45,507 nucleotides of DNA from Clostridiales bacterium (GTDB lineage: Bacteria > Bacillota > Clostridia > Christensenellales > Aristaeellaceae), in the NCBI GenBank assembly GCA_004555155.1, contig SFJH01000014.1, positions 1-45,507 on the forward strand, given 5' to 3'. The notes under the pieces are model-generated. The model did no database searches. It had not been told where the DNA came from and saw only the letters and a list, made by a program, of their open reading frames with translations. The translations under genes were made by a program, and so were the position numbers. Within the stretch, counting starts at the first letter, position 1; each line of letters opens with the position of its first letter. Below, piece after piece: positions 25,129-33,231 of the stretch.

Positions 25129-25814
25129 GGCGCAAGCCCTGGACGGAGCCGCTGATTGAAAGCTGTCCCTATTATGTCGAGGCACCCTCCACCCACCGGG
25201 GCGGCTGGCGCGCACTCTTCCCGAAGCAGCAGCCCATGTGGCTGGAGATCGGATGCGGCAAGGGCGTGGCAACCGTCGCCATGGCGCACGACAATCCGGA
25301 CGTCAACCTGATCGCCATCGATGAGGTGCGCCACGTGCTGGCAGTGTCCATCAAGAACACCCAGGCAGAATACGGCGGCGATCCCGTGGACAATCTGCGC
25401 TATTCCGCCGTGGACGCGCGCAGCATATACGATACCTTCGATTCCAGCGACGGCATTGAGCGCATCTACATCAATTTCTGCAATCCCTGGACGGAAAAGG
25501 CCAAGCATCACAAGCGCCGCCTGACCCATCCGCGACAGCTGATCCAATACCGCGCATTTCTCCAGCCCGGCGGCGAAATCTATTTCAAAACCGACGACGA
25601 CATGCTCTTTACCGCCTCAAAGCGCTATTTTGCCGAGGCGAATTTCGAGTTGACCTACGTCACCGACGATTTGCACGCCTCGGGCTTTTCTCCGAACTAT
25701 GTCAGCGAACACGAACAGCTCTACACGGCACGCGGCTGCAAGATCCATTTTCTGATTGCCCGAATGCTCCCGCAGCCGCCTGAAATGACCGGGGATGCCG
25801 CTCCAGCGGAGTGA
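25119..25814 (+). CDS. trmB: tRNA (guanine-N7)-methyltransferase TrmB
   Basis: This 231-residue enzyme methylates G46 of tRNA using S-adenosylmethionine. The SAM motif is WLEIGCGKGVATVAMA, followed by LIAIDEVRH, the TrmB signature INFCNPWTEKAKHHKRRLTHP (usually D-P-W), FKTDDDMLFT and the C-terminal SEHEQLY. ATG 25119 is chosen because GAGG lies about 10 bases upstream; ATG 25125 would overlap the previous stop as ATGA but has worse spacing. The frame remains open further upstream inside the small membrane-protein gene. Confidence 0.93.
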   Translation: MRMRRKPWTEPLIESCPYYVEAPSTHRGGWRALFPKQQPMWLEIGCGKGVATVAMAHDNPDVNLIAIDEVRHVLAVSIKNTQAEYGGDPVDNLRYSAVDARSIYDTFDSSDGIERIYINFCNPWTEKAKHHKRRLTHPRQLIQYRAFLQPGGEIYFKTDDDMLFTASKRYFAEANFELTYVTDDLHASGFSPNYVSEHEQLYTARGCKIHFLIARMLPQPPEMTGDAAPAE

Positions 25815-25867
25815 CATCCTTCTCTTTTGCCATTCGCCCTCTCATGTCACATTTCGCGCGCATTTTC

Positions 25868-25896
25868 TTGACATCAATGTAACATTCCTCTATAAT
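25868..25896 (+). promoter_or_regulatory. Strong consensus promoter of the exported-protein cluster
   Basis: Perfect -35 TTGACA (25868-25873) and perfect -10 TATAAT (25891-25896), spacer 17; AGGGGG precedes the first ATG. It is the only fully consensus promoter in the window. Confidence 0.9.
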
Positions 25897-25949
25897 ATGA
25901 ACATACTGTTTGCCTATACATCCTGAAGAGAAATCAAGGGGGATCATCC

Positions 25950-27638
25950 ATGCGATTGAGAAAGAGCCTGCTCTGCCTGCTGATGGCGCTGGCGCTCGGC
26001 TTTCTGCCCGCGCAGGCCCGGGAAACATCACTCCAGTTCGAGGGCGGATACAGCGCCGCCATGATGAATCTGACGCCGCTGTCCGACAGCGCGCAATATC
26101 AGGAAAACCTGCTCGCCGCACAGGCCTACTTCGCCGACGCCGATCCCGACGGCAGTCTCGCGGCGTATACGCAAGGCATGCTCCAGCTGTACACCGGCGA
26201 GCTGAGCGCCGCAGGCGCAACCTTCTCCGCACTGACCGCCGACGACGCGCTGGCTGCCGAGCTGAACCGCTGGCGGCTCCCGGACGCGGCATCGCTGTCC
26301 TTCTATGCGCAGGCGCGGGCACAGGAGAATCTCGGCACGCTCTCCCAGGCGCTTGCGCTGTACGAGCAGATGCCCAATGCCGGACTGTTCGACGCCGTCG
26401 CGCGCATGGCCGCGCTGAAACAGCAGCTGAATGCGGGCGCGTCCGGCAGCTTCTCCTTCGCCCGGCCGCAGGAAAGCCTGTACGTCGGCGAACAGCTGGA
26501 TCTCTCCCAGTCGCTGTCCTCGGCCGAATCTGCCTCCGGTCTCGTCTGGCAGAGCGTCAATCCTGTGATCGCCACGGTGGACAGCACGGGATTGGTTTCT
26601 GCCGTCAGCGAGGGAACCACCGTGATTGCCGTCACCGACGGCGAACGCACGGAATTCTGCACCCTCGTGGTGCTCTCCTCCTCGACCGTGCAGCCGACCG
26701 CCGTTTATCTGAGCCAGGATCATCTGGAGCTGGATCCCAACGGACAGGCGCAGCTGACCGCCGCCATCGAACCGGAAGGCGCCTCCGGCAGCACCCTTCT
26801 GTGGGCCAGCACGGACTCCTCCGTGGTCATCGTCGCCAACGGTCTGGTTGCGGCGGTGGGCGAAGGCCGCGCCATCGTCACCGCTACCGCGCCCAACGGC
26901 GTTGCCGGCGCCTGCGTGGTCACGGTGCGCGCTTCTGCCATCGAGGTGACCTCCATCCTGCTCAACAGCTTCTCCCTCGAGCTCGAGACCGGCGAGACCG
27001 CCCGGCTCATCGCCAGCGTACTGCCCGCGGATGCGACGGATCCCGCTCTGGTCTGGTCCAGCAGCGATTCCTCCGTGGCCAGCGTGTTCGACGGCAATGT
27101 GACCGCGCAGCGCGCCGGCTCCGCCGTGATCACCGCCGAGACCTCCAATGGCGTCAGCGCGAAATGCGAAGTAACCGTCAAGGAAGCCGCGCCCGGCATC
27201 AGCCAGTACCACGGCGGCTACGATGTGACCCGCAGCTCCGCCTATGTCAACAAATCCACCTCCATTTCCGTCGAGGCCGCCTGCGCGGTGGACGGCAATT
27301 CCAACACGGCCTGGAATACCAACCGCAAGGGCGCGGGCGAATGGATCTGTCTGACCGTCCGGGATGGAAAAAAGTACACCGTTTCCAGTCTGGGCTTTCT
27401 GAACGGCTATGTGAAATCCTCCTCTGCGTGGAAGAACAACGCCCGCATCCGCCAGCTGGACGTCTACTGCGACGGCAGCTTCGTCACCTCGCTGACCCTC
27501 TCCGATACCCGCGAGTACCAGAGCTTCCAGCTGCCCGAGCCCATGATCGGCTCCGAGTTCAAATTCGTCATTCAGAGCGTGTACAGCGGAAGCAGCTATC
27601 CCGACTGCGCGCTGAGCGAGCTGGAGCTTCTCGGCTGA
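25950..27638 (+). CDS. Exported protein with three BIG2 Ig-like domains and a C-terminal glycan-binding-like domain
   Basis: This 562-residue protein has a signal peptide (about 1-23, ending AQA). A helical, TPR-like part follows to about 165. Three Ig-like BIG2 domains (about 166-245, 250-330, 333-412) come next, each with the pattern LVWxSxNPxIATVD...GLVSAVSEGTTVI. The final domain (about 415-562) contains CAVDGNSNTAWNT, LGFLNGYVKSSSAWKNN and YSGSSYPDCALSELELLG, the pattern of NADase-type/F5-8-like glycan-binding domains. The likely role is binding cell-wall or host glycans outside the cell. A consensus promoter drives it, and the next gene begins 13 bases after its stop. Confidence 0.85.
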   Translation: MRLRKSLLCLLMALALGFLPAQARETSLQFEGGYSAAMMNLTPLSDSAQYQENLLAAQAYFADADPDGSLAAYTQGMLQLYTGELSAAGATFSALTADDALAAELNRWRLPDAASLSFYAQARAQENLGTLSQALALYEQMPNAGLFDAVARMAALKQQLNAGASGSFSFARPQESLYVGEQLDLSQSLSSAESASGLVWQSVNPVIATVDSTGLVSAVSEGTTVIAVTDGERTEFCTLVVLSSSTVQPTAVYLSQDHLELDPNGQAQLTAAIEPEGASGSTLLWASTDSSVVIVANGLVAAVGEGRAIVTATAPNGVAGACVVTVRASAIEVTSILLNSFSLELETGETARLIASVLPADATDPALVWSSSDSSVASVFDGNVTAQRAGSAVITAETSNGVSAKCEVTVKEAAPGISQYHGGYDVTRSSAYVNKSTSISVEAACAVDGNSNTAWNTNRKGAGEWICLTVRDGKKYTVSSLGFLNGYVKSSSAWKNNARIRQLDVYCDGSFVTSLTLSDTREYQSFQLPEPMIGSEFKFVIQSVYSGSSYPDCALSELELLG

Positions 27639-27651
27639 GGAGGCGCTTCCG

Positions 27652-28752
27652 ATGAAACGCTGCATCGCCCTCGTCATTGCGCTCCTGCTGTGCGCAGCCC
27701 TTCCCTGCGCGGCGGAGGATTACGTCCGCTGCACCGCGAGCACAAGCGTCCATCTGCGCTCGGGGCCCGGAACAGAATATGCGGTCGTCGGATCGCTCCA
27801 GCGCGGCGCGCTGGTTCGCCAGATCGATGCAATCGGCGACTGGCGGCTGATCTTCGACGGCTTCCTTCAGGCCTGGGTCAGTGCCCGGTACACCGAACCC
27901 GCGCCCACGGTCGACTGGCTGGAAGCCGGCTACATCCGCGATGCGCTGGACGCTGCCGAGCGCGCGCCCGCGATGGGTTCCGCGACCTGCATTGCCGCAG
28001 AGGGCGCAGTAGCCCGAATCGCCCCTGATGCAAACAGTGCTCCGGCGGGCGTGCTTGAACCGAATACCCCCTACCCGCTCTACGAAAGGCGCGAAGGCTT
28101 TCTCCGCGTCCGGACGGACAGCGGCGACGTCTGGGTGGACGCCGCGCTGATGGAAGCGCGCCTGTGCGAACGGCTGACGCTGGACGAGGGCTTTTCGTTC
28201 CGGCCCATCGAAGGCGACGTTCAGCAGCGAATCAACGGACGTTCCTACGGCGCGAACTGCACCGTTCCTTATTCCGATCTGCGCTATCTCTCGATTCTCT
28301 ACTGCGATTTTGAGGGCGATGTCCATCCGGGCGAAATCATCTGCAATGCCTCCGTCGCCCGGGAGATGCTGATCATCTTCCGCGTGCTGTATGAGGTGCG
28401 GTACCCGCTGACGATGGTTCGGCTGGTGGACGACTTTGACGCCGTCGACCGCGCGTCCATGTCCGCCAACAACACCTCCTGCTTCAACTTCCGCCTGATC
28501 GCCGGAACGGATCGCCTGTCCAACCATGCGCTGGGGCTGGCGATCGACGTCAATCCGCAGATCAATCCCTATGTGAGCGGCAGCTATGTTTCGCCTGCAA
28601 ACGGCGCAGCCTATGCCGACCGCCTGCAGGATTTCGAGGGCAGGATTGACGCCGGCGACCTGTGCTACCAGCTGTTCGCCCGCTATGGCTGGCAGTGGGG
28701 CGGCGCCTGGCAGGGCGCTCAGGACTATCAGCACTTCGAGAAATACCTCTGA
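27652..28752 (+). CDS. Exported SH3-domain M15 D,D-carboxypeptidase-like protein
   Basis: This 366-residue protein has a signal peptide (about 1-21, ending CAA). Two SH3-like modules follow (about 22-80 with VHLRSGPGTEYAVVGSLQRG, and about 105-165). The C-terminal domain is of the M15 VanY type: DRLSNHALGLAIDVNPQINP holds the SxHxxGxAxD zinc motif in slightly altered form (SNHALGLAID), and DYQHFEKYL the final His and Glu region. It would trim peptidoglycan stem peptides. GGAGG precedes the ATG. It lies in one unit with the Ig-like protein, so the pair may act on the wall together. Confidence 0.9.
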   Translation: MKRCIALVIALLLCAALPCAAEDYVRCTASTSVHLRSGPGTEYAVVGSLQRGALVRQIDAIGDWRLIFDGFLQAWVSARYTEPAPTVDWLEAGYIRDALDAAERAPAMGSATCIAAEGAVARIAPDANSAPAGVLEPNTPYPLYERREGFLRVRTDSGDVWVDAALMEARLCERLTLDEGFSFRPIEGDVQQRINGRSYGANCTVPYSDLRYLSILYCDFEGDVHPGEIICNASVAREMLIIFRVLYEVRYPLTMVRLVDDFDAVDRASMSANNTSCFNFRLIAGTDRLSNHALGLAIDVNPQINPYVSGSYVSPANGAAYADRLQDFEGRIDAGDLCYQLFARYGWQWGGAWQGAQDYQHFEKYL

Positions 28753-28855
28753 TCCTGACAATATCTGGAAACCTGCCGTTTCCGGAACGAATTGCTCCCG
28801 CGTTTCGTCAAAGCTACGGTTTGAAAAAAACACAGACTGAACGGAGGATCAATTC

Positions 28856-29563
28856 ATGAAAAAACTTTGTCTGATTCTGTTGGCCGCTCTGCTGGCCGGA
28901 CTGACTGCGACGGCAGCGCCGGTCGCCGAAGCGCCGGTTTCGCTGCAGGGCGTCGTTCTCGAAGTGGACGAACGCGGCGGCTATCTGATTGAGACGGCTG
29001 AATACGGCGAGGTACAGGTGCTCGTCCATGAGGAAACCTTCATGGAGACGGATCGGGAGATTGCTGTCGGCGACTATCTCTACGTCGACTACGACGGCCG
29101 CATGTCCCGCTCGCTTCCCCCGCAGATCACCGCAGCCATCATCCGCATGCACTGCCTGACGGGCGCTGTCATGGAGGCTGACGCTGCAGAGAACACGGTT
29201 CTGCTCCAAACCGACGGGTTCGGCGAGGTGCTCGTTCATCTGCCTGAGGAATGGGCCGGACAGGAGACTGACGCGGAAGAGATGATCGTCTATTTCAACG
29301 GCGCAATCACCATGTCGCTGCCCGGCCAGATCGCAGCCGGCCTTGCCGTTCCGGTTTACGCGCTCCAGGGCGTCGTTGCGGAAATCGGCGATGGATCCCT
29401 GATCCTGGGCGAGGGCAAGGATGCCGTTCAGGTCAACCTCAGCGCTGAGCTTCCCAAGGATCTCTGCATCGGCGACGTTGTCCGCGTGCGCTACGATGGA
29501 AAGATGACCCGCTCGCTCCCCCCGCAGATCACCGCGATGGAGCTCATTCAAATCAGCCGTTGA
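28856..29563 (+). CDS. Exported protein made of three homologous beta-rich repeats
   Basis: This 235-residue protein has a signal peptide (about 1-22) and three tandem modules of about 65-70 residues (29-98, 99-165, 168-235). Each begins with LQGVVLEV or a variant and ends with a YDGRMSRSLPPQITA-like motif (YFNGAITMSLPGQIAA in the second). The pattern suggests small beta-barrel folds. I know no named family for it. GGAGG precedes the ATG, and a strong terminator follows. The 103-base gap after the carboxypeptidase holds only a weak hairpin (28767-28783), so co-transcription with the two preceding exported proteins is possible. Confidence 0.7.
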   Translation: MKKLCLILLAALLAGLTATAAPVAEAPVSLQGVVLEVDERGGYLIETAEYGEVQVLVHEETFMETDREIAVGDYLYVDYDGRMSRSLPPQITAAIIRMHCLTGAVMEADAAENTVLLQTDGFGEVLVHLPEEWAGQETDAEEMIVYFNGAITMSLPGQIAAGLAVPVYALQGVVAEIGDGSLILGEGKDAVQVNLSAELPKDLCIGDVVRVRYDGKMTRSLPPQITAMELIQISR

Positions 29564-29569
29564 TGAATC

Positions 29570-29605
29570 GGCGCCCGGATGAAAACGTTTCATCCGGGCG
29601 CCTTT
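29570..29605 (+). terminator. Terminator of the exported-protein cluster
   Basis: Perfect 15-bp arms (29570-29584 and 29588-29602; GGCGCCCGGATGAAA and its complement) with a 3-base loop and TTT after. Confidence 0.85.
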
Positions 29606-29706
29606 GCGCGTCAAAATCGTCTTTTAGACTCTTTCCATGAAAACCCACAGTTTTCCGGGCAATTCCCTGATGGAAGGTGCTTTTCCCGCCGCCAGGGCTT
29701 GCGGAA

Positions 29707-29740
29707 AACACGGGCGCAGCGTACATACCGCGCTCGTGTT
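29707..29740 (-). terminator. Possible terminator of the bile salt hydrolase gene
   Basis: AACACG-a-GCGC pairs with GCGC-c-CGTGTT on the minus strand, followed by TTTTCC, about 35 bases past the stop. Confidence 0.5.
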
Positions 29741-29773
29741 CACAAAACTGCTCTGCGCAGGGATTTGCCTCGG

Positions 29774-30748
29774 TCAGTTCTGCATTCGGATCTGCTGTCC
29801 CTGAACCAGCGGATAGGTGGTAATCCCGCTTCCATCCAGATCCACGCGATGCATGTCGACGCCGGTAATCTGGCTGTTCTCATAGGTCGTATAGTAGTAG
29901 ATTCCCCGATCGGTGTTGCAGCAGGAGCTGTAGAGCGTGATTTCATACTTGTCCCCGCCCATGTGCACCAGACCGCGCTGCTGCGCAACCGAGCCCAGGA
30001 TGTGGAAGAACTGGCTGATGCTCTCGGATTCCGAGTCGCCGGACAGGGAATTCATCCGCGTGAACGCCGCCTTGACGAATCTGGACGCGGAGGAGAGGTC
30101 GCCCGGCAATCCCATCGCGCCCATGCCGCGGCTGTATGGCGCGAGGTTCAGCGCCCTGGAGAAGCAATTCTCCGGCTGCTCGGTGGACAGCGCCATATAG
30201 TTGTTCAGATTCATCATGTGCATGTCGAAGGTTGGATTGTTGGTCAGCACGCCCACGGGGTTGTCATAAACCTTCAGTCCATCCCTTACGCACTCCACCG
30301 TGATGGAGCCCTCCCGATCGGAGATCATCCAGTGCAGCGGCTGCAGCGGCAGCGCATCGCTGAAGTTGATCTTCACCATGTTCATCCGCTCCAGCAGCGC
30401 GCGCGTCTGGGTCAGATTCTCGCACTGCCCCAGAATCCACGGGATGAATTCAAAGGGCGTCACATTGTCCTTCCCCTCCGTCTCCGGCTTGTAGTCGGCG
30501 TTTCCGGGAAAATTCAGACCCGCCATGCTCAGGCCCTTTTCGTTGGTTCCGTCAAAGAACAGCGGACAGCCGTCGATGACCGTCGCCATGCCAATGATGG
30601 CGTAATGCTGCTCCAGCGAGCTGACCTTGCGGAAATGAAGGGGAAATTTCCGCGGAACAATGGTGACGCGCTCTCCATAGGAGAACTCATAGTCCAGATT
30701 TCGCCCGAAATAGTGATCCTTCGTCTTATAGGTTGCAGCTGTGCACAT
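29774..30748 (-). CDS. bsh: Choloylglycine (bile salt) hydrolase
   Basis: This 324-residue Ntn-hydrolase cleaves the amide bond of conjugated bile salts. It starts MCTAATYKTKDHYFGRNLDYE, so removal of Met exposes the catalytic Cys2; Arg16 and Asp19 match the conserved active-site Arg and Asp. Further on are GLNFPGNADY, LTNNPTFD and SASRFVKAAF, which hold the conserved Asn, Asn and Arg. Penicillin V acylases share the fold, but GRNLDYE and the overall motifs favour bile salts. The start at ATG 30748 follows GGAGG; the frame runs eight codons further up. A perfect -10 TATAAT (minus strand, 30833-30838) lies upstream without a clear -35. Confidence 0.9.
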   Translation of the reverse strand: MCTAATYKTKDHYFGRNLDYEFSYGERVTIVPRKFPLHFRKVSSLEQHYAIIGMATVIDGCPLFFDGTNEKGLSMAGLNFPGNADYKPETEGKDNVTPFEFIPWILGQCENLTQTRALLERMNMVKINFSDALPLQPLHWMISDREGSITVECVRDGLKVYDNPVGVLTNNPTFDMHMMNLNNYMALSTEQPENCFSRALNLAPYSRGMGAMGLPGDLSSASRFVKAAFTRMNSLSGDSESESISQFFHILGSVAQQRGLVHMGGDKYEITLYSSCCNTDRGIYYYTTYENSQITGVDMHRVDLDGSGITTYPLVQGQQIRMQN

Positions 30749-30891
30749 TGCGTATTCCTCCATCCTGTCCATTTGTCCGCATTGCCGTCGCCTTCAGCAT
30801 ATCAGTCGGCAGCAAGGGAGCGCTTTGTCATTATTATACCACATATCCGGCGGAATACACCCTGTCATGCTGGTTTTTTCATCGTTCTTCA

Positions 30892-30922
30892 AAAAAGCCT
30901 GTCGCAGCGCGACAGGCTTTTT
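30892..30922 (-). terminator. Terminator of the ECF S-component gene
   Basis: Perfect 14-bp arms AAAAAGCCTGTCGC (30892-30905) and GCGACAGGCTTTTT (30909-30922); T runs on both strands. Confidence 0.9.
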
Positions 30923-30934
30923 GAGTATTCAGGC

Positions 30935-31471
30935 TTACGCGTTCGGCCGTCCCTTGCCGACCTTCTTCTGCATCAGCGCCACGAGCTTGAACTTCCAGCA
31001 GATAATCATACCGGCAACGGCGCCGACAGCCGCCTGCAGAATCTGGAAGGGCAGCTTGAGGATGGCGTATTCAGGCGTGCTGTAAATGAACGCGCGGCCC
31101 AGAGAATAGCCCACCACCATGACGATCGCGCCCAGGAACACGCCGATTCCGGACGCCGCCACGGGATGATCCTTCAGCAGCTTGCGCGTGCACAGCGAGA
31201 TCACAACCGCCTGCAGGCCGTGGGTCACCAGCGAGACAAACATGGACGTGGGATAGAACAGCAGATCGCCGAGGAACGCGCCGATACCGCCGACGCAGAA
31301 CGCGGAGAACGGATCCAGGATGATCGCCGCCGTGCAGATCACCACATCGTTCAGATACAGATGTCCGCCGGGCACGGGTACGCCATAAGAGCTCATCGCC
31401 ACATTCAGCGCCATGAACAGCGCCGTAATGCACAGCCACCGGGTATTTTTAATAGAACTGTTGGTCACCAT
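30935..31471 (-). CDS. ECF transporter substrate-specific (S) component
   Basis: This 178-residue protein has about five or six membrane segments. The N-terminal segment TRWLCITALFMALNVAMSS and the following GGHLYLNDVVICTAAIILDPFSAFCVGGIGAFLGDLLF are typical of S components in the HmpT/PdxU-like group. S components capture a vitamin and dock on a shared EcfAA'T module, whose genes are not in this window. The divergent MocR-type regulator next door suggests a vitamin B6 compound as substrate, but this is inference. The start at ATG 31471 follows GGGAG; the frame extends 15 codons further. Confidence 0.8.
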   Translation of the reverse strand: MVTNSSIKNTRWLCITALFMALNVAMSSYGVPVPGGHLYLNDVVICTAAIILDPFSAFCVGGIGAFLGDLLFYPTSMFVSLVTHGLQAVVISLCTRKLLKDHPVAASGIGVFLGAIVMVVGYSLGRAFIYSTPEYAILKLPFQILQAAVGAVAGMIICWKFKLVALMQKKVGKGRPNA

Positions 31472-31483
31472 TTTTACTCCCCC

Positions 31484-31512
31484 TTGACAAAGATCAAGAA
31501 TGAGTATACAAT
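31484..31512 (+). promoter_or_regulatory. Promoter of the MocR-type gene
   Basis: Perfect -35 TTGACA (31484-31489) and -10 TACAAT (31507-31512), spacer 17. Its -10 shares two bases with the divergent S-component -10. Confidence 0.75.
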
Positions 31513-31530
31513 ACATCTGATCCTATTCAA
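31503..31530 (-). promoter_or_regulatory. Promoter of the ECF S-component gene
   Basis: Minus-strand -35 TTGAAT (31525-31530) and -10 TATACT (31503-31508), spacer 16, face to face with the MocR-type gene's promoter. Confidence 0.65.
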
Positions 31531-31540
31531 ATAATCAGAT
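31515..31540. promoter_or_regulatory. Candidate operator: inverted repeat ATCTGAT-N12-ATCAGAT
   Basis: Perfect 7-bp arms at 31515-31521 and 31534-31540 flank the -35 box of the S-component promoter. Position suggests control of the transporter by the adjacent regulator. Confidence 0.5.
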
Positions 31541-31562
31541 CGGAAGAATAATATAATACCAG

Positions 31563-32645
31563 ATGAATTACAAAATCCAGCCCGCCAGCAGCAAGCCCGC
31601 TTACCTCCAGCTCTACGAACAGCTGCGCGCAAACATCGTCAGCGGCGTCTATCCCTACATGAGCAAGCTCCCGTCCAAGCGGCTGATCGCTTCGGAGAGC
31701 GGCGTCAGCGTCATCACGGCTGAGCACGCCTATGAGCTTCTGTGTGACGAAGGCTATGCAGAATCCCGCGAACGCAGCGGGTACTATGTGATATTCCGGG
31801 AAAACGACGGCTTTTCCCTGCCCCAGGAGGATTACGGCGCGCCCTGCAGATCGATCCCGCATCCGGAGATCGATCAGGATTTTCCCTTTTCGCTGATTGC
31901 GAAATCCATGCGGCGCGTATTGAGCGAGTACGGCGAACTGATCCTGGTCAAGTCGCCCAACTGCGGCTGCGACGCGCTGCGCCTGGCGCTCTCCCGCTAT
32001 CTGGCCCGCAGCCGGGGGATCTGCGCCGCACCGGAACAGATTGTGGTCGGCTCCGGCGCGGAATACCTGTACGGGCTCATCGTGGAAATGCTGGGCAATG
32101 ACCGCGTCTACGGCATCGAAAATCCCTCCTATGAGAAGATCGAGAAGGTATATCAGGCCCGCGGCGTCCACTGCGAAGGGCTGCCGTTGGGACAGGATGG
32201 GATCGAAAGCGCCGCGCTGGCAAATTCCCGAGCGTCCGTGCTGCACATCACGCCCTTTCGAAGCTACCCCAGCGGCGTGACGGCCTCCGCCTCCAAGCGC
32301 CGCGAGTATCTGCGCTGGGCTTCGGCCGACGGCCGCTTCATCGTCGAGGACGACTTCGAATCGGAATTCACCGTCTCCACCAAGCCGGAGGAAACCATCT
32401 TCTCCCTGTCCTCCGGAGAAAACGTGATCTATCTGAACACCTTTTCGCGAACGATTTCGCCCTCCATACGCGTGGGCTACATGGTGCTGCCAAAGCCGCT
32501 GCTCCCAGCATTTGAGTCGCGGATCGGGTTCTACTCCTGCACGGTTCCGGCCTTCGTCCAGCTTCTTCTGGCCGACCTGATCAACCGCGGGGATTTCGAG
32601 CGCCACATCAACCGCGTCCGCCGCGCCAAGCGAAAGAGAATGTGA
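31563..32645 (+). CDS. Truncated MocR-type regulator (GntR HTH plus aminotransferase-like domain lacking PLP lysine)
   Basis: This 360-residue protein has an N-terminal GntR winged helix (about 1-75; LPSKRLIASESGVSVITAEHAYELL) joined to a fold-type-I aminotransferase domain, the MocR/PdxR layout. Core motifs GCDALRLALSRYL, VGSGAEYLYGLI and RFIVEDDFESEF are present. The loop that normally holds the Schiff-base Lys (TFSK) reads LNTFSRTISPSIRVGY, with Arg. The protein stops at about 360 residues where relatives usually run to about 450-480, so the C-terminal subdomain is missing, and no continuation is found in the next 90 bases. It may sense ligand without covalent PLP, or be decaying. The ribosome site is weak (GGAAGA). 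Confidence 0.8.
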   Translation: MNYKIQPASSKPAYLQLYEQLRANIVSGVYPYMSKLPSKRLIASESGVSVITAEHAYELLCDEGYAESRERSGYYVIFRENDGFSLPQEDYGAPCRSIPHPEIDQDFPFSLIAKSMRRVLSEYGELILVKSPNCGCDALRLALSRYLARSRGICAAPEQIVVGSGAEYLYGLIVEMLGNDRVYGIENPSYEKIEKVYQARGVHCEGLPLGQDGIESAALANSRASVLHITPFRSYPSGVTASASKRREYLRWASADGRFIVEDDFESEFTVSTKPEETIFSLSSGENVIYLNTFSRTISPSIRVGYMVLPKPLLPAFESRIGFYSCTVPAFVQLLLADLINRGDFERHINRVRRAKRKRM

Positions 32646-32685
32646 CGCCCCGCCGGAAAATTCTGTTAAAAAATACATACTGCTA

Positions 32686-32714
32686 TTGACAAATTCCGTC
32701 CTTCGCGGTATACT
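32686..32714 (+). promoter_or_regulatory. tRNA-Lys promoter
   Basis: Perfect -35 TTGACA (32686-32691) and -10 TATACT (32709-32714), spacer 17, 20 bases before the tRNA. Confidence 0.85.
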
Positions 32715-32734
32715 ATCATACGTCGCAAGGACGA

Positions 32735-32810
32735 GCACCATTAGCTCAGTTGGTAGAGCACCTGACTCTTAATCAGGGTGTCCAGGGTTCGAGCCCCTGA
32801 TGGTGTACCA
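32735..32810 (+). tRNA. tRNA-Lys (anticodon CTT)
   Basis: The 76-base cloverleaf includes an encoded CCA end. The acceptor stem is GCACCAT / ATGGTGT, the D arm contains AGCTCAGTTGGTAGAGC, the anticodon stem CCTGA / TCAGG encloses loop CTCTTAA (anticodon CTT, reading AAG), and the T arm has GGTTCGAGCC. It stands alone. Confidence 0.97.
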
Positions 32811-32812
32811 TA

Positions 32813-32841
32813 AAAGCGCTGAAGATTTTCTTTAGCGCTTT
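32813..32841 (+). terminator. Terminator after tRNA-Lys
   Basis: Arms AAAGCGCT (32813-32820) and AGCGCTTT (32834-32841) with a 13-base loop, followed by a T/A-rich tract. Confidence 0.65.
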
Positions 32842-32852
32842 GCTTATTTTAT

Positions 32853-32885
32853 AATGCCTGCCGCTTCTGAGAAGCGGCAGGCATT
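32853..32885 (-). terminator. Terminator of the regulator/membrane-protein operon
   Basis: A near-perfect stem AATGCCTGCCGCTT / AAGCGGCAGGCATT with a short loop; the minus-strand side continues ATAAAAT. It lies just past the last gene. Confidence 0.75.
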
Positions 32886-32892
32886 GCCGTTG

Positions 32893-33231
32893 TCAGGAGA
32901 TGATCCTGAAGCTGCCGATGAACGGGATTTCCGGCGCGCGTTCGTTGGTCGTCAGCTGCAGGAAGCACAGCAGCGCGACCAGGAACAGCGCAAACCGGAT
33001 CAGTCTGCCGATCAGCCGCACCAGCCAGCCCAGCAGCGGTACGCCCGTGAACAGGCCCACCAGTACGCTCAGCAAAATCGACGAAATCAACAGCAGCAGA
33101 CCCTGATTGGCACAGTGCCGTCCGAGCCTGGATCCCTTGCAGAGAATCAGCGGCAGAAAAAATACGAAATATCCAAGACCTGCCTTCACTTTGTTCGCTT
33201 CGATATCCTGTCGGGTAAATTCGGTACTCAC
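32893..33231 (-). CDS. Small DUF4870-like membrane protein, coupled to the XRE-type regulator
   Basis: This 112-residue protein begins at GTG, with GAGGAG upstream, and overlaps the regulator stop by GTGA. It has a short polar N-terminus, then three hydrophobic segments (about 18-32, 44-64 and 78-96). The layout with KAGLGYFVFFLPLI near the start resembles DUF4870-type membrane proteins, though I am not certain. The tight coupling suggests it works with, or is sensed by, the regulator. Confidence 0.7.
   Translation of the reverse strand: MSTEFTRQDIEANKVKAGLGYFVFFLPLILCKGSRLGRHCANQGLLLLISSILLSVLVGLFTGVPLLGWLVRLIGRLIRFALFLVALLCFLQLTTNERAPEIPFIGSFRIIS

Noticed and set aside
29579..31534. 651-codon plus-strand ORF
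   Set aside because: It is antisense to the bile salt hydrolase and ECF genes and crosses terminators; composition is typical of GC-rich shadow frames.
31563..32734. Frameshift restoring a full-length MocR-type protein
   Set aside because: Only 90 bases separate the stop from the tRNA, too little for the missing subdomain of about 100 residues, so deletion or true truncation is more likely than a simple frameshift inside the window.
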